From Mycobacterium sp. 1554424.7 (GTDB lineage Bacteria > Actinomycetota > Actinomycetes > Mycobacteriales > Mycobacteriaceae), in contig NZ_LZSE01000106.1 in assembly GCF_001665295.1 (NCBI RefSeq), forward strand, positions 1-45,120: a DNA stretch of 45,120 nucleotides, written 5' to 3'. A program made the position numbers and the translations under genes. The notes below the pieces were generated by a model that saw only the letters and a program-made list of their open reading frames with translations, was not told where the DNA came from and made no database searches. Below, piece after piece: positions 30,475 through 41,276 of the stretch. Position 1 is the stretch's first letter. Each line of letters begins with the position of its first letter.

Positions 30475-30831
30475 TTACTTGGCGCGGTCGTCGCCGGGGC
30501 CCTCGGCGGGAACCGCCGACTCGTCGCTGGTTTCGAGCCCCTGCGACGACTCCCCGACGGTGGTGTCCTCGGCGGCGGCGGGTTGTTCGCCCTCGTCCGC
30601 GGCCTCTTCCGGGTAGTCGACCAACGCGTCCTTGTCCTCGTCCGCTTCTTCTGCGGGCTCGGGCTCCGTGTCGCGCCGCTGACGTTCCCGCAGGGCGTCG
30701 ATGATCAACAGCACCACGCCCAGGACGCTGGCGCCGATGCACACCCACGCGACCAACTCGTTGCTGGTGACGACCGCGAACACCAGCGCGACGAGCCCGA
30801 TCAGGGCGAGTACCAGCGCAATGATCAGCAT
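30475..30831 (-). CDS. Membrane protein with acidic cytoplasmic-type tail (Rv2144c-like)
   Basis: The product is 118 aa. Two adjacent transmembrane helices (LIIALVLALIGLVALVFAV and LVAWVCIGASVLGVVLLIID) are followed by a basic turn (LRERQRR). The remaining 65 residues form a very acidic, low-complexity tail. It has no catalytic motif. Proximity to wag31 suggests a possible role at the cell pole or envelope, which is only inference. The ATG at 30831 has a GGAGG ribosome binding site. It converges on the phosphoribosyltransferase gene. Confidence 0.8.
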   Translation of the reverse strand: MLIIALVLALIGLVALVFAVVTSNELVAWVCIGASVLGVVLLIIDALRERQRRDTEPEPAEEADEDKDALVDYPEEAADEGEQPAAAEDTTVGESSQGLETSDESAVPAEGPGDDRAK

Positions 30832-30922
30832 CGGCCATCCTCCAGGCGACGAGCGGGACTGCCAGGTCTAGTGCAGGTTAGTGTGCCGCCTCGTGGCCCG
30901 AGTACCCGGCACGATTGCCCGG

Positions 30923-31735
30923 CTAGTTATTACCCCGATTGAATTGATCGAACCCACCGGCGTCGGCGCTGGAGTCGACGGGCGCCGCCGACCCGCGCTG
31001 GCCCAGCTCCTCGAGCTGAGATTCCAGGTAGGTCTTGAGGCGGGTGCGGTATTCGCGTTCGAACGTGCGCAGCTGCTCGAGGCGGCCCTCCAGCACGGTC
31101 CGCTGCTGGTTGATGGTTCCCATGATCTCGGAGTGCTTGCGTTCCGCGTCGGCCTGCAGGGCGTCGGCCTTCTCCTGGGCCTGGCGCAACTGGGTCTCCG
31201 AGCGGGTCTGTGCGTCGGCCAGCATCGAGTCGGCGCGTTGCCGGGCCTCGGCGACCGTCGTCTCGGCGGTGTGTTTGGCCTCGCTGAGGATCTGGTCGGC
31301 GTTGGCGCGCGCGTCGGCCAGCATCTTGTCCGATTCGGCCTTGGCGGTGCTGGTCAGCCGGTCGGCGGTGTCCTGGGCCAGGCTCAGCACCCGGGCGGCC
31401 TTGAGGGCCTGCTCCTCGTTGGTTCCCGAGGGGGCCGCGGGCGGCGGGGGCGGCGGGGCCGCCACCACCGGCGCCGGCTTGACCGGCTCGGGCTCGGGCT
31501 CGAAGGTGGGAATCGCCTGGGTGGGCTGGGCGGCGCCACCGCCCCCACCGGCGGCCAGCTCGCGGTCCAGCTCCTCGATCCGTTGACGCAGGTCGGAGTT
31601 CTCCTCGATGAGCCGCGTCAGCTCGTTTTCCACCAGGTCGAGGAAGGCGTCGACCTCGTCTTCGTTGTAACCGCGCTTGCCGATCGGCGGCTTACTGAAC
31701 GCCACATTGTGGACGTCGGCTGGTGTAAGCGGCAT
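30923..31735 (-). CDS. wag31: Polar growth protein Wag31 (DivIVA)
   Basis: The product is 270 aa and controls polar growth and peptidoglycan synthesis sites. The N-terminal DivIVA domain ([39 protein letters not shown]) binds curved membrane. A Gly/Pro-rich linker follows (about 62-105) with Thr72 and Thr77 near the position of the PknA-phosphorylated Thr73 of M. tuberculosis. A long Ala-rich coiled coil fills residues 110-245. The ATG at 31735 has a GAGGGG ribosome binding site. It has its own upstream region, apart from the sepF-ftsZ genes. Confidence 0.97.
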   Translation of the reverse strand: MPLTPADVHNVAFSKPPIGKRGYNEDEVDAFLDLVENELTRLIEENSDLRQRIEELDRELAAGGGGGAAQPTQAIPTFEPEPEPVKPAPVVAAPPPPPPAAPSGTNEEQALKAARVLSLAQDTADRLTSTAKAESDKMLADARANADQILSEAKHTAETTVAEARQRADSMLADAQTRSETQLRQAQEKADALQADAERKHSEIMGTINQQRTVLEGRLEQLRTFEREYRTRLKTYLESQLEELGQRGSAAPVDSSADAGGFDQFNRGNN

Positions 31736-31772
31736 TGTTCGTCCCCTCGAGTTCCTGTCAAACGATCTGGAA

Positions 31773-31803
31773 AGTGTAGAACGGAGTGGTTGCCGTCGTG
31801 CAA
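31773..31803 (-). promoter_or_regulatory. Possible wag31 promoter
   Basis: On the minus strand TTGCAC (31803-31798) and TACACT (31778-31773) are 19 bases apart, a little long for a SigA promoter. The -10 box is 37 bases before the start codon. Confidence 0.3.
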
Positions 31804-31848
31804 CTGCCGTCCATCCTGTCACACCAGACCCGGCGGTAGCCGATTAGC

Positions 31849-31914
31849 CCAATAATTAAGAACCAATTTCAAACACTAAGACCAATAAAATCCAAACCCT
31901 TAAAGTTTTTAAAT
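31849..31914. other. AT-rich island between yggT and wag31
   Basis: These 66 bases are strongly AT-rich (for example AATAATTAAGAACCAATTT and TTAAAGTTTTTAAAT) in an otherwise high-GC window, and hold no gene. The island lies upstream of the wag31 promoter region. It could bind the AT-preferring silencer Lsr2 or serve as an upstream activating element. Confidence 0.5.
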
Positions 31915-31974
31915 CGCGGCCGCCGAACCGACGCTAAAACGTGGCCGAACCGTCTCCCGGCTTCGTCGGCGCGG

Positions 31975-32274
31975 TCACGGCGTGGCTCCCGCCGCGGCGC
32001 CGAACGCCAGTTGCATGCCGATGAACGCGACGAGCAGCAGCACCATGATCGAGAGGTCGAAGCGGACCGCCCCGATGGTGAGCTGCGGGATCAGCCGCCG
32101 CAGCAGCTTCACCGGCGGATCGGTGATCGACATGATGATCTCGAGGATCACCACCGTGATGCCGGTCGGACGCCAGTCGCGGCTGAACGAACGGATGAAC
32201 TCGACGACGACCCGGGCGATCAGCAGCAGCCAGAAGATGAACAGCGCGAACCCAAGGATCTGAAAGAACAGCAC
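31975..32274 (-). CDS. YggT family membrane protein
   Basis: The product is 99 aa from a GTG at 32274 (VLFFQILGFALFIFWLLLIARVVVEF). It has two hydrophobic regions separated by the conserved loop SITDPPVKLLRRLIPQLTIGAVRFDLS, the hallmark of YggT. It corresponds to Rv2146c. The family is found next to sepF in many bacteria and is thought to act in envelope or division processes. Longer starts (to 32352) add residues without similarity. Confidence 0.88.
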   Translation of the reverse strand: MLFFQILGFALFIFWLLLIARVVVEFIRSFSRDWRPTGITVVILEIIMSITDPPVKLLRRLIPQLTIGAVRFDLSIMVLLLVAFIGMQLAFGAAAGATP

Positions 32275-32394
32275 CAACTGGAGCCCCGACCTTACCGATG
32301 AGATGACCCGAATATCAGCCGCCAGCGTACCGAGTCCGAGGTGCGGGCACACACCTCACGGGTGCTGACCTGCTAGGCGGCGGGACGGGCGCGC

Positions 32395-33051
32395 CTATTG
32401 GTAGGCGTAAAAACCGGTTTCGGCGATCCGGCGGCGCTCCTCGGGTGACACGTCGACGTCGGCCGGCGACAGCAGGAACACCTTGGTCGCGACCTTGTCG
32501 AACGAGCCGCGCAACGCGAAGGCCAAGCCGGCCGCGAAGTCGACCAGCCGCTTTGCGTCGGCGTTGTCCATCGACACGAGGTCCATGATGACCGGGGTGC
32601 CGTCGCGAAACCGCTCGCCGATGGTGCGTGCCTCGCTGTAGTCCTTGGGCCGCAGCGTGGTGATCTTCGAAAGCGGGCTGCCTTCCTCGAACAGCATCGC
32701 CATGCGGCGCGGGTCCATCGCCAGCGCGCCGCGGGTCGAGTTCCGCAACCACGAGCCCAGGCGCGGGCGGCTCATCTCGGGCCGGTCGAATTCGCGCGGG
32801 TGAACGGGGCCGTAGCGGCCCTCGTCGGCGTAGCCGCCGCGGTACCCGCCGGTCGGCGGGTAGTCGGCCTGCTCGACCCGCGGGTCGTCGTAGTCCCGGC
32901 CCTCGTATCGGCCTTCCAAACGGCCATAACCGTCATCGAAGCGCGGGCGGGGGAAACCGCGAGAGGGGGCGCGGTCGTCGTAGTACTCGTCGTCGTAGTC
33001 CTCCATCGGAGCCATACCGAAGTAGGCCTTGACCTTGTGCAGTGTGCTCAT
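32395..33051 (-). CDS. sepF: Cell division protein SepF
   Basis: SepF links FtsZ filaments to the membrane. The product is 218 aa. The N-terminal helix [13 protein letters not shown] is the membrane anchor; an acidic, Tyr/Arg/Gly-rich linker (residues 18-105) follows. The C-terminal SepF domain begins near [23 protein letters not shown] and ends [13 protein letters not shown]. The ATG at 33051 has an AGAAGGG ribosome binding site. It is the counterpart of Rv2147c. Confidence 0.96.
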   Translation of the reverse strand: MSTLHKVKAYFGMAPMEDYDDEYYDDRAPSRGFPRPRFDDGYGRLEGRYEGRDYDDPRVEQADYPPTGGYRGGYADEGRYGPVHPREFDRPEMSRPRLGSWLRNSTRGALAMDPRRMAMLFEEGSPLSKITTLRPKDYSEARTIGERFRDGTPVIMDLVSMDNADAKRLVDFAAGLAFALRGSFDKVATKVFLLSPADVDVSPEERRRIAETGFYAYQ

Positions 33052-33117
33052 CGCTTAAACCCTTCTAGCCCCTGGGATTATTGGTGTCTGTGATGAAGGT
33101 GTGACTACAGTGACTAC

Positions 33118-33894
33118 TCACGGTGACGGTAACCGCCGCGGACCCAGAAGCGCGGTACCGACACGCACACATGTCGAACCATGTTTGACGGCGATTTCGA
33201 AGTCGTTGGACATGCCGGCGGACAGGCCCACCGCCTCGGGGTGCGCTTCGAGTACCCTCCGGTGCTCGGATCGCAGCAGGTCGAAGGCCCGCTCGGGCTC
33301 CCAATCCAGCGGCGGAATGCCCATCAACCCGAGCAGTTTCAGGCTTTTGGTCTGCGCGACTTGGGCGCAGACCTGATCGAGGGCGCCGGGCGCGGTGATG
33401 TCGACGCCCCCGCGCGACACGTCCCCGTCGAGGCTCAGCTCGACGTAGACGCGCAGCGGCTCCGGCCGGCGCCCCTCGGACAGGGCCGTCGAGACCGCCC
33501 GGTCCAGCGCGGTCACCAGCCGCGTGCTGTCGACCGAGTGCGCGGTGTGCGCCCATTTGGCCAGCGACCGCGCCTTGTTGCGCTGAATGCGGCCCACCAT
33601 GTGCCAGTGCATATTCCGTAAGTCCGCCCGATCCGAACTACCGGCCAACCGCGCGACTTCGGCGACCTTCGCGGCGGCTTCCTGGTCGCGAGATTCGCCG
33701 ACGCACCGACAACCCAATCGAGACAAAATCGCTACATCGGTTGCTGGAAAGAATTTGGTAATAGGGAGAAGTTCAATTTCGCTGACATTGCGGCCCGCCG
33801 CTTCTGCGGCCGCCGCAAGTCGCGAACGCACCCCGGCCAATGCGTGTGTCAATTCCGATTCGCGGTCTTGCCCGGCCGGTATGTCCACCGCCAT
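33118..33894 (-). CDS. YggS-type PLP homeostasis protein
   Basis: The product is 258 aa of the alanine racemase-like TIM-barrel family that binds pyridoxal phosphate without catalysing a known reaction. The PLP Lys is in LLPITKFFPATD, near residue 47. Other motifs are NMHWHMVGRIQRNKA, LLGLMGIPPLDW and LSAGMSNDFEIAVKHGSTCVRVGTALLG. It keeps PLP and amino-acid pools balanced in other bacteria. The gene lies between sepF and pgeF as in most actinobacterial division clusters (Rv2148c). Confidence 0.94.
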   Translation of the reverse strand: MAVDIPAGQDRESELTHALAGVRSRLAAAAEAAGRNVSEIELLPITKFFPATDVAILSRLGCRCVGESRDQEAAAKVAEVARLAGSSDRADLRNMHWHMVGRIQRNKARSLAKWAHTAHSVDSTRLVTALDRAVSTALSEGRRPEPLRVYVELSLDGDVSRGGVDITAPGALDQVCAQVAQTKSLKLLGLMGIPPLDWEPERAFDLLRSEHRRVLEAHPEAVGLSAGMSNDFEIAVKHGSTCVRVGTALLGPRRLPSP

Positions 33895-33900
33895 TGCGGG

Positions 33901-34629
33901 TCACTCCATCCAGACCAGCGACGCCAACCGGCCGGTCGGCGCGCCGCGGCGATGACTGAACAGGCTCGGATCGGCCACCGTGCAACGGGGGTCGACGTCG
34001 ATCGCCGTGACGCCCAAATCACGTAGCTGGCAAGCGATTCCGGCACGAAGGTCGAGCCCGGGAGTACCGGCCGCGGTAGTAGTGCGGCTGCCCGGCAGCG
34101 CCGCCTCCACCTCGTCGGCCATCGCGGCGGGCACCTCGTAGTTCCGGCCGCTGACCGCCGGCCCGAGCAGCGCCGAGATGTCGCCGGCCTGCGCGCCCAG
34201 GGCCAACATCGCCTCCACCGCGCGGGCCACCACGCCGCGCTGCGCGCCGACGCGTCCGGCGTGCACGGCGGCGACCACGCCGGCGCGCGCGTCGGCCAGC
34301 AGCACCGGCACGCAGTCGGCGGTCACCACGGCCAGCGCCAATCGCGGTGTGGCGGTGACCAATGCGTCGGTGCCCACCTTCCCGCCGACGGCGGCTTTCT
34401 GGGGGCCGTCGACCACCTCGACCCGGTCGCCGTGCACCTGGTTCATCCAGACCACCCGGTCGGCGCCCCCTTTGGTGCTCAGGCCGATCGCGGCGGCCAG
34501 CCGGGATCGGTTGGCGGCCACCGCCGCCGGGTCGTCACCGACGTGGTCGCCCAGGTTGAAGGTGTCGAACGGCGGCGCCGAGACACCCCCGGCGCGGGTG
34601 GTGGTCACCCGCCGAATGCGAACGCTCAC
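33901..34629 (-). CDS. pgeF: Polyphenol oxidase/purine nucleosidase-fold protein (YfiH/PgeF)
   Basis: The product is 242 aa from a GTG at 34629 (VSVRIRRVTTTRAGGVSAPPFDTFNLGDHVGDD). Family zinc and catalytic positions are WMNQVHGDRV (His), VTADCVPVLLAD (Cys) and VAAVHAGRVGA (His). The usual HAGWRG is HAGRVG here, which I believe is shared with the M. tuberculosis protein Rv2149c. E. coli PgeF removes L-Ser wrongly added to peptidoglycan precursors, which suits this neighbourhood; other homologues act on purine nucleosides. Confidence 0.88.
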   Translation of the reverse strand: MSVRIRRVTTTRAGGVSAPPFDTFNLGDHVGDDPAAVAANRSRLAAAIGLSTKGGADRVVWMNQVHGDRVEVVDGPQKAAVGGKVGTDALVTATPRLALAVVTADCVPVLLADARAGVVAAVHAGRVGAQRGVVARAVEAMLALGAQAGDISALLGPAVSGRNYEVPAAMADEVEAALPGSRTTTAAGTPGLDLRAGIACQLRDLGVTAIDVDPRCTVADPSLFSHRRGAPTGRLASLVWME

Positions 34630-34678
34630 GTGACCAGTATCCGGACGGCGGGCCCGTTCCTCCGTCACGTGCACGACG

Positions 34679-35830
34679 TCAGCGGCGCATGAACGGCGGC
34701 ACGTCGACGTCGTCGTCGTCGCCACCAATACTCAACGTCGCGCCGTTGGTGTGCACCGGCACGCTGACGGCGTCGACGGGCTCGAACAGCGTCGACGTGA
34801 GCTTGCCGGCCTTCGCCGATTCGATCCGGTGCGCGCCGGCCTTTTCCCCGGCGGCGCCGACGACGGGCTTGCGGCCCGGTCCGCTGGCCTCGAAGCCCGC
34901 GGCGATGACGGTGACGCGCACCTCGTCGCCCAGCGAGTCGTCGATGACGGTGCCGAAGATGATGTTGGCGTCCTGATGGGCGGCGTCCTGCACCAGCGAG
35001 GCCGCCTCGTTGATCTCGAACAGCCCCAGGTCGCTGCCGCCGGCGATGGACATCAACACGCCCTGGGCGCCCTCCATCGAGGCTTCTAGCAGAGGCGAAT
35101 TGATGGCGATCTCCGCGGCCTTGAGCGAGCGGCCCTCGCCGCGCGCCGAGCCGATACCCATCAACGCGGTGCCGGCGCCGGACATGATGCCCTTGACGTC
35201 GGCGAAGTCGACGTTGATCAGGCCCGGCGTGGTGATCAGGTCCGTGATGCCCTGCACGCCGTTGAGCAGCACCTCGTCGGCGCTGCGGAACGCGTCCATC
35301 AGAGAGACCGCCGCGTCGCCCATCTGCAGCAGCCGGTCGTTGGGGATCACGATGAGCGTGTCGCAGCTCTCCCGCAGCGCGGCGATGCCGCTCTCGGCCT
35401 GGTTGCCTCGGCGCTTGCCCTCGAACGAGAACGGCCGGGTGACCACGCCGACGGTCAGCGCGCCGAGTTTGCGGGCGATGCTGGCGACGACGGGCGCGCC
35501 GCCGGTGCCGGTCCCGCCGCCCTCGCCGGCGGTGACGAACACCATGTCCGCCCCGCGCAGCAGCTCCTCGATCTCGTCCTTGGCGTCCTCGGCGGCCCGG
35601 CGCCCGACCTCGGGGTCGGCGCCGGCGCCCAGCCCGCGGGTGGAGTCGCGGCCGACGTCGAGCTTGACGTCGGCGTCGCTCATCAACAGCGCCTGCGCGT
35701 CGGTGTTGATGGCGATGAACTCCACGCCCTTGAGGCCTTGCTCGATCATCCGGTTGACGGCGTTGACGCCGCCGCCACCGATACCCACAACCTTGATGAC
35801 GGCCAGGTAGTTGTGCGGGGGGGTCATCAT
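34679..35830 (-). CDS. ftsZ: Cell division GTPase FtsZ
   Basis: FtsZ polymerises into the division ring. The product is 383 aa. The N-terminal GTPase domain has [15 protein letters not shown] and the tubulin signature [10 protein letters not shown]; the synergy loop holds [19 protein letters not shown]. The linker is short and the acidic C-terminal tail [13 protein letters not shown] is the mycobacterial contact site for SepF and FtsW. Two ATGs are adjacent (35830, 35827); the GGAGG ribosome binding site is better placed for the first, whereas M. tuberculosis FtsZ is annotated from the second. Confidence 0.98.
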   Translation of the reverse strand: MMTPPHNYLAVIKVVGIGGGGVNAVNRMIEQGLKGVEFIAINTDAQALLMSDADVKLDVGRDSTRGLGAGADPEVGRRAAEDAKDEIEELLRGADMVFVTAGEGGGTGTGGAPVVASIARKLGALTVGVVTRPFSFEGKRRGNQAESGIAALRESCDTLIVIPNDRLLQMGDAAVSLMDAFRSADEVLLNGVQGITDLITTPGLINVDFADVKGIMSGAGTALMGIGSARGEGRSLKAAEIAINSPLLEASMEGAQGVLMSIAGGSDLGLFEINEAASLVQDAAHQDANIIFGTVIDDSLGDEVRVTVIAAGFEASGPGRKPVVGAAGEKAGAHRIESAKAGKLTSTLFEPVDAVSVPVHTNGATLSIGGDDDDVDVPPFMRR

Positions 35831-35887
35831 TACTTCTTCCTCCCTGGTGGGACTCGGTGTGTCCGCCTTGGCAAACTCTCAACCTCA

Positions 35888-35911
35888 ACCATAGAGTTAG
35901 AGTTATGTCAA
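35888..35911 (-). promoter_or_regulatory. Candidate ftsZ promoter elements
   Basis: On the minus strand TTGACA (35911-35906) and TATGGT (35893-35888) lie in the 170-bp ftsQ-ftsZ gap. Their 12-base spacing is too short for one promoter, so they may belong to two. Between them is a short direct repeat AACTCTAACTCTA. Confidence 0.35.
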
Positions 35912-36000
35912 GTAGTTCCGCGCAAACAGAACGGTATGGGTCCGGCGGGCGCTAATCCCGCAGGCGCGCCGACGCGCGGCACGCAAATTTTTTGCCCCGG

Positions 36001-36942
36001 CTACTTGACGGTCGGCAGATCGGGGCTGGACACGTCGTAGGTCTTCCCGGGCTGGGTCAGCAGCGCGGCCAGCTTCTCGGCCTTCTCCTCGGTGCGGTCG
36101 GTGGTCCCCCAGATCACCACCCGCCCGTCGCCCAGCGTCAGCGTGATCGACGCGACCGACGGGGCGGCGATCCGCGCCACCTGGCCCGCCACCTCGGGGC
36201 GCAGCGCGATCAGCACCTGCAGCGCCGCCTTGGTCGCTGGGTCGCTCGGCCCCGGATCGGCGACGTCGATGTAGGGCAATGCCGGCGGGGGCGGCGCGGT
36301 CGCGAAGTCGACGCCGTCGCGGTCGAACAGGTGCGGGCCGTCCGGAAAGTCCTTCACCACCAACGGCACCCGCTCGACGATGGTGATGCGCAGGGCCGAC
36401 GGGTACTGCCGCTGCACCCGCGCGCTGGCCACCCGCCGGATCGCCGCCACCCGCTCGGCGACCTCGTTGGTGTTGATCTGCAGCAGCGGCGTGCCCGGCC
36501 GCACCCGCGCCGCGTCGAGGACCTCCTCGCGGGTCACCGTCCCGGTCCCGGTGACGACGATGTCGCGCGCCGACATGGCCGGGGTGAAATACAGCACCAA
36601 TCCGAGCCCGACCCCGACGACGGCCAGCACCACGCTGGCGAGCAACATCTTCAGGCCCCGCACGACGCCGCGGGTGGCGGGCTTGGGTTGGTTGACGATG
36701 CGCCCGCTGGCCTGGCGTTTGGCCTCGCGGCGGGCGTCCTCGATGGCCCGGGCGCGCGCCTGCGCGGCGCGGCGCTCGGCCCGCTCGCGGCGGGCCCGTC
36801 GGCGTGGCCCCTCGAAGTCGGCCGGCTCCTCGGGTGGCGCCGGCTCCCCCGTCGCGAGCGGTTCGGTGATCACGCCGTCGGCGGAGTCGGCACCGGGGTC
36901 GGGCCCAGGATCGGCCCCGGCGGCGTCGTTCGGCTCGGTCAT
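36001..36942 (-). CDS. ftsQ: Cell division protein FtsQ
   Basis: The product is 313 aa, a bitopic divisome protein. The first 95 residues are a cytoplasmic Pro/Glu/Arg-rich region with basic runs ([20 protein letters not shown]). One transmembrane helix follows ([21 protein letters not shown]). The POTRA domain starts at [21 protein letters not shown] and the beta domain runs to the C-terminus. The start overlaps the murC stop by four bases (ATGA). FtsQ links FtsW and its partners to the ring. Confidence 0.95.
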   Translation of the reverse strand: MTEPNDAAGADPGPDPGADSADGVITEPLATGEPAPPEEPADFEGPRRRARRERAERRAAQARARAIEDARREAKRQASGRIVNQPKPATRGVVRGLKMLLASVVLAVVGVGLGLVLYFTPAMSARDIVVTGTGTVTREEVLDAARVRPGTPLLQINTNEVAERVAAIRRVASARVQRQYPSALRITIVERVPLVVKDFPDGPHLFDRDGVDFATAPPPPALPYIDVADPGPSDPATKAALQVLIALRPEVAGQVARIAAPSVASITLTLGDGRVVIWGTTDRTEEKAEKLAALLTQPGKTYDVSSPDLPTVK

Positions 36943-38420
36943 CGCGGAATCCCCGGCCTGCCCGGCGCGCTGCGGTTGGCCCGCACCCGCAGCGCCGTCA
37001 CAATCTCCGGACCCAGCAGGGTCACGTCGCCCGCGCCCATCGTGACGACGACGTCGCCGGGGCCCACGGCCGCGGCGACCTCCTCGGCGACCGCGGAGAA
37101 ATCCGGGACGTAACGCACCGGCGCGCTGACGTGCTCGGCGACGCTGGCCCCGCTGACGCCGGTGAGCGGTTGTTCGCGCGCGCCGTACACGTCCAGGACG
37201 AACACCTCGTCGGCGGCATCGAGCGCGCGACCGAACTCGGCCGCGAAAGCCTTTGTGCGCGAATACAAATGGGGCTGGAACACCACGATGGAGCGACCGT
37301 CGCCGCTCTGCTCCAGCACGGTGCGGACCGCCGCCAGCGTGGCGGCGATCTCCGTGGGGTGGTGGGCGTAGTCGTCGAACACCCGCACCGCCTCGGGGCC
37401 GCTTCCCGAGGTCCCGACGAGTTCGAATCGGCGCCGCACGCCCTCGAATCCGGCCAGCCCGTCGAGCACCTCGTCGGCCGACGCCCCGATCTCGATCGCC
37501 GCCAGCAGCGCGCCCAGCGCGTTGAGCGCCATGTGCCGCCCGGGCACCGACAGCCGCATCACGCGCGGGTGCTCCTCGCCGGCCAGCTGGATGTGCGCCA
37601 CCGCCTCGATGCCCTGCTGCTCCCACGACACCAGCCGGGCGGCCAGGCCGTCGCCCGCCGAGCCGTAGCGCAGCACCCGGATGCCCAGCTCGTCGGTGCG
37701 CTCGGCCAGCGCGGCCGCCCCCGGGTCGTCGGTGCACACGACGAGCGCTCCCCCGGGCGCGAGCCGCTCCACGAACGCGTCGAACACCTCGACGTACGCG
37801 TCGGCGCTGCCGTAGAAGTCCAGGTGATCGGTCTCGATGTTGGTGACCACCGCGACGTTGGGCGTGTACTCCAGCAGCGAGCCGTCGCTCTCGTCGGCCT
37901 CGGCGACGAAGGAGTCACCGCTGCCGTGGTGCGCGTTGGTGCCCGCCTCGCCGAGCTCCCCGCCGACAGCGAACGACGGGTCGCGCCCGCAGTGCTGCAG
38001 GGCCACGATCAGCATCGACGTCGTCGTCGTCTTGCCGTGCGTGCCGGTGACCATCAGCGTGGTGCGCCCGGCCATCAGCTTGGCCAGCACCGCGGGCCGC
38101 AGTACGACGGGAATGCCGCGCCGGCGCGCCTCGACGAGCTCGGGGTTGGTCTTCGGGATGGCGGCGTGGGTGGTGATGACCGCCGTGACGCCGCCCGGCA
38201 ACTGATCCAGCGCCGACGCGTCGTGGCCGACGCGGATCAGCGCGCCGCGGGCCCGCAGGGCGTGCAGGCCGCGCGATTCCTTGGCGTCGGACCCGGACAC
38301 CAGGGCGCCGCGGTCCAGCAGGATGCGGGCGATGCCCGACATCCCGGCCCCCCCGATGCCGACCATGTGCACCCGTTGCAACTCCGGGGGTAGCGAGTGC
38401 GGCAGCTGCTCGGCGGTCAC
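36939..38420 (-). CDS. murC: UDP-N-acetylmuramate:L-alanine ligase MurC
   Basis: MurC adds the first amino acid to UDP-MurNAc. The product is 493 aa from a GTG at 38420. The N-terminal nucleotide domain has [15 protein letters not shown], the ATP loop [12 protein letters not shown], and the catalytic/metal region [12 protein letters not shown]. The C-terminal domain has [12 protein letters not shown] and [12 protein letters not shown]. It overlaps murG by four bases (GTGA) and ftsQ by four, part of a tightly coupled chain. Confidence 0.97.
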   Translation of the reverse strand: MTAEQLPHSLPPELQRVHMVGIGGAGMSGIARILLDRGALVSGSDAKESRGLHALRARGALIRVGHDASALDQLPGGVTAVITTHAAIPKTNPELVEARRRGIPVVLRPAVLAKLMAGRTTLMVTGTHGKTTTTSMLIVALQHCGRDPSFAVGGELGEAGTNAHHGSGDSFVAEADESDGSLLEYTPNVAVVTNIETDHLDFYGSADAYVEVFDAFVERLAPGGALVVCTDDPGAAALAERTDELGIRVLRYGSAGDGLAARLVSWEQQGIEAVAHIQLAGEEHPRVMRLSVPGRHMALNALGALLAAIEIGASADEVLDGLAGFEGVRRRFELVGTSGSGPEAVRVFDDYAHHPTEIAATLAAVRTVLEQSGDGRSIVVFQPHLYSRTKAFAAEFGRALDAADEVFVLDVYGAREQPLTGVSGASVAEHVSAPVRYVPDFSAVAEEVAAAVGPGDVVVTMGAGDVTLLGPEIVTALRVRANRSAPGRPGIPR

Positions 38421-39607
38421 CCGCGCCTCCGCGCCGCGATGTCCAGCGCCGCCTGGGCCACCCGTCGCGCCGCGTCCGGATGTCCCACCCGCGCGGCGGC
38501 CGTCGTCATGGCCGCCAAGCGCGCCGGGTCGTTGAGCAACCCGCCCGCCTCGCGGGCCACCAGGGCCGGGGTCAGGTCGGCGTCGGCGACCACCATCCCG
38601 CCGCCGGCGTTGACCACCGGCAGCGCGTTGAGCCGCTGCTCGCCGTTGCCGATCGGCAGCGGCACGTAGATGGCGGGCAGGCCGACGGCCGACACCTCGG
38701 CGACCGTCATCGCCCCCGAGCGGCAGATAGCCAGGTCGGCCGCCGCGTACGCCAGGTCCATCCGGTCCAGGTAGGGCACCGCCACATAGGGCGGCTCGCC
38801 CGGCTCGGGCGTGCGCAGCTCGAGGGTGTTCTTGGGCCCGTGGGCGTGCAGCACGGAGACGCCGGCGGCGGCCAGCTCGGCGGCGGCCGCCGACACCGCC
38901 CGGTTGAGCGAGACCGCACCCTGCGAGCCGCCGAACACCAGCAGCACCCGCGCGTCGGCGGCGAAGCCGAAGTGCCTGCGCGCCTCGGCGCGCAGCGCGG
39001 CGCGGTCCAGCGCGGTGATGGTCTCCCGGACCGGCACCCCGACCACCTCGGCGCCGCGCAGCCCGGAATCCGGCACGGCCGAAAGGATCCGGTCGGCCGA
39101 GCGCGCGCCGACGCGGTTGGCGATGCCGGCCCTGGCGTTGGCCTCGTGGATCAACACCGGGACCCGGCGCCGCAGCCCCGGGATGCCGCGCGCGGCCAGG
39201 TAGGCCGGCACGGCCACATACCCGCCGAAGCCGATCACCACGTCGGCGTCGACGGCGTCGAGCACCGCGCGGGTCTCCCGGACGGCGCGCCACACCCGCG
39301 GCGGCAATCGGGCCAGGTCACCGCTGGGCTTTCGCGGCAGCGGGACCGGGGTGATCAGCTCGAGGTGATAGCCGCGCTCGGGCACCAGCCTGGTCTCAAG
39401 CCCGCGCCGGGTGCCCAGCGCGGTGATGCGGACGCGCGGATCGAGGGCGGACAGCGCGTCGGCGACGGCCATGGCGGGCTCGACGTGGCCGGCCGTCCCG
39501 CCGCCGGCCAGGACTACCGAGAAGGAATCAAGGGCCGATGATGCAGCACCGGCGGGCGAGGGGCTTGCCCCCAGCCCGCCGGCCGGCTGTTTGATCGTGC
39601 CGTTCAC
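38417..39607 (-). CDS. murG: Lipid II synthase MurG
   Basis: This GT28-family glycosyltransferase adds GlcNAc to lipid I at the inner membrane face. The product is 396 aa from a GTG at 39607. Membrane-side glycine loops are [19 protein letters not shown] and [12 protein letters not shown]; the donor domain has [13 protein letters not shown] and [27 protein letters not shown] 28-residue N-terminal extension rich in Gly, Ala and Ser precedes the fold. It overlaps ftsW and murC by four bases each. Confidence 0.96.
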   Translation of the reverse strand: MNGTIKQPAGGLGASPSPAGAASSALDSFSVVLAGGGTAGHVEPAMAVADALSALDPRVRITALGTRRGLETRLVPERGYHLELITPVPLPRKPSGDLARLPPRVWRAVRETRAVLDAVDADVVIGFGGYVAVPAYLAARGIPGLRRRVPVLIHEANARAGIANRVGARSADRILSAVPDSGLRGAEVVGVPVRETITALDRAALRAEARRHFGFAADARVLLVFGGSQGAVSLNRAVSAAAAELAAAGVSVLHAHGPKNTLELRTPEPGEPPYVAVPYLDRMDLAYAAADLAICRSGAMTVAEVSAVGLPAIYVPLPIGNGEQRLNALPVVNAGGGMVVADADLTPALVAREAGGLLNDPARLAAMTTAAARVGHPDAARRVAQAALDIAARRRG

Positions 39608-41271
39608 CCGTAACGCTGACCTTCCAATGCGCGAGCTCGCCGTGCCTTACGCTGGCCGGCACCCTGACTGGCGTAGCGCTGGCCAGATCCATGATGCCCT
39701 CCCCGCGCTCGGACGCTGCCCCCAGACTGGCGGGCCGGGCGGGCGGCCTTCCGCCCGGCCGGCTGGCGCAGCGGGGCCTCCGGGTTGCGGTCCCCCTTTC
39801 GCGGGGGCGCCTTGGGACCCTTGCCGGCCGCTTGCGGGCCCACCCGCTTGCGATCGCGGAACGCCTCGATGCGGCTGGGCACGTACGGCTGCGGCAGCGG
39901 CAGCCGCAGCAGCCGGTTCACCTTGTCCTCGCGGCCGGCCCGCAGCGCGGCCACCGCCTCCGGTTCGTGCCGGGCCGCGTTGATCATGATCCCGATCATG
40001 AAAAGCGTTGCGGCCGTGGATGTTCCGCCGGCCGAGATGAGCGGCAGCTGCAGGCCGGTGACCGGCAGCACGCCGATCACGTAGCCGATGTTGATGAACG
40101 CCTGACCGAGGATCCACATGGTCGTGGTGGCGGTCAGCAGCCGCAGGAACGGGTCGGCCGAGCGGCGGGCGATCCGCATCCCGGTGTAGGCGAACACCCC
40201 GAACAGCGCCAGCAGCCCGAACGCGCCGATGAAGCCCAGCTCCTCGCCGATGATCGCGAAGATGAAGTCGTTGTGGGCGTTGGGCAGGTAGTTCCATTTG
40301 GCGACGCCCTGGCCCAGGCCGTCGCCGAAGATGCCGCCGTGGGCCAGCGCGAACTTGGCCTGCCGGGCCTGGTAACCGGTGTCCTGCGGGTCGTTTTCGG
40401 GGTTGATCCAGGACCGCACCCGGTCCGAGCGGTAGCCCGCCGACATCGCCAGGACCGCGCCGGCCATGAATACGGCCAGCAGCGAGGTGACGAACACGCG
40501 CAAGGGCAGCCCGGCGTACCACAGCAGGGCCAGCAGGATGATGCCCAGCGACACGGTCTGCCCGAGGTCGGGCTGGGCGACGATCAACGCCAGGGCGATG
40601 ACCGCGGCCGGCACCAGCGGGATCAGCATCTCGCGCAGCGACGCCCGCTCCATGCGCCGCGCCGCCAGCAGGTGGGCGCCCCAGATGGCGAACGCGATCT
40701 TGGCCAGCTCGGACGGCTGCATCGAGAAGCCCGCGATCACGAACCACTTGCGCGAGCCGTTGGCCAGGTTGCCGATCCCGGGAACCAGCACGAGCACCAG
40801 CAGGATGATCGTGACGAGGTAGCCGGTGAAGGCGACCCGGCGGATGAAGCGCACCGACACGCGCATCGCGATGTACGCCGCGACCAGCCCGATGACCGTC
40901 CAGAGGACCTGCTTGCCGAAGATCACCCAGGCCGACCCGTCGGCGCCGTAGGAGCGCACGCCCGATGCGGACAGCACCATGATCAGACCGAGCGTGGTCA
41001 GCAGCCCGGTGACGGCGATGATCAGGTGAAACGACGTCATGGGCCGGCCCAGCCAGGCGCCGAACCGGCCGCGCAGACCGGCCGGCAGGGCCGTGACCCT
41101 GGCTTTTGCCGGTTTGCCGCCCGCCTTGGCGTCCCCCTTGGCGTCCGGCGCGGCCTCGAAGGCGTCCGTGGCGTCTTCGTCGTTCGGGACGTCGGCCTCG
41201 GCCTGTTCGGGCGCGGCGGTCTCTTTGCTTCCCTTGCCCCGGCGCAGCCGCCGGGTCAGCGCGTTGCCCAC
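39604..41271 (-). CDS. ftsW: SEDS glycosyltransferase FtsW
   Basis: FtsW polymerises septal peptidoglycan with its class B PBP partner. The product is 555 aa, somewhat longer than the M. tuberculosis protein I recall (524). After an acidic cytoplasmic stretch (residues 1-60) come about ten membrane helices with SEDS landmarks [39 protein letters not shown] and [17 protein letters not shown]. The C-terminal 100 residues are basic and Pro/Arg-rich, likely cytoplasmic and disordered. The start is a GTG five bases after murD. Confidence 0.95.
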   Translation of the reverse strand: MGNALTRRLRRGKGSKETAAPEQAEADVPNDEDATDAFEAAPDAKGDAKAGGKPAKARVTALPAGLRGRFGAWLGRPMTSFHLIIAVTGLLTTLGLIMVLSASGVRSYGADGSAWVIFGKQVLWTVIGLVAAYIAMRVSVRFIRRVAFTGYLVTIILLVLVLVPGIGNLANGSRKWFVIAGFSMQPSELAKIAFAIWGAHLLAARRMERASLREMLIPLVPAAVIALALIVAQPDLGQTVSLGIILLALLWYAGLPLRVFVTSLLAVFMAGAVLAMSAGYRSDRVRSWINPENDPQDTGYQARQAKFALAHGGIFGDGLGQGVAKWNYLPNAHNDFIFAIIGEELGFIGAFGLLALFGVFAYTGMRIARRSADPFLRLLTATTTMWILGQAFINIGYVIGVLPVTGLQLPLISAGGTSTAATLFMIGIMINAARHEPEAVAALRAGREDKVNRLLRLPLPQPYVPSRIEAFRDRKRVGPQAAGKGPKAPPRKGDRNPEAPLRQPAGRKAARPARQSGGSVRARGGHHGSGQRYASQGAGQRKARRARALEGQRYG

Positions 41272-41276
41272 CGCCG

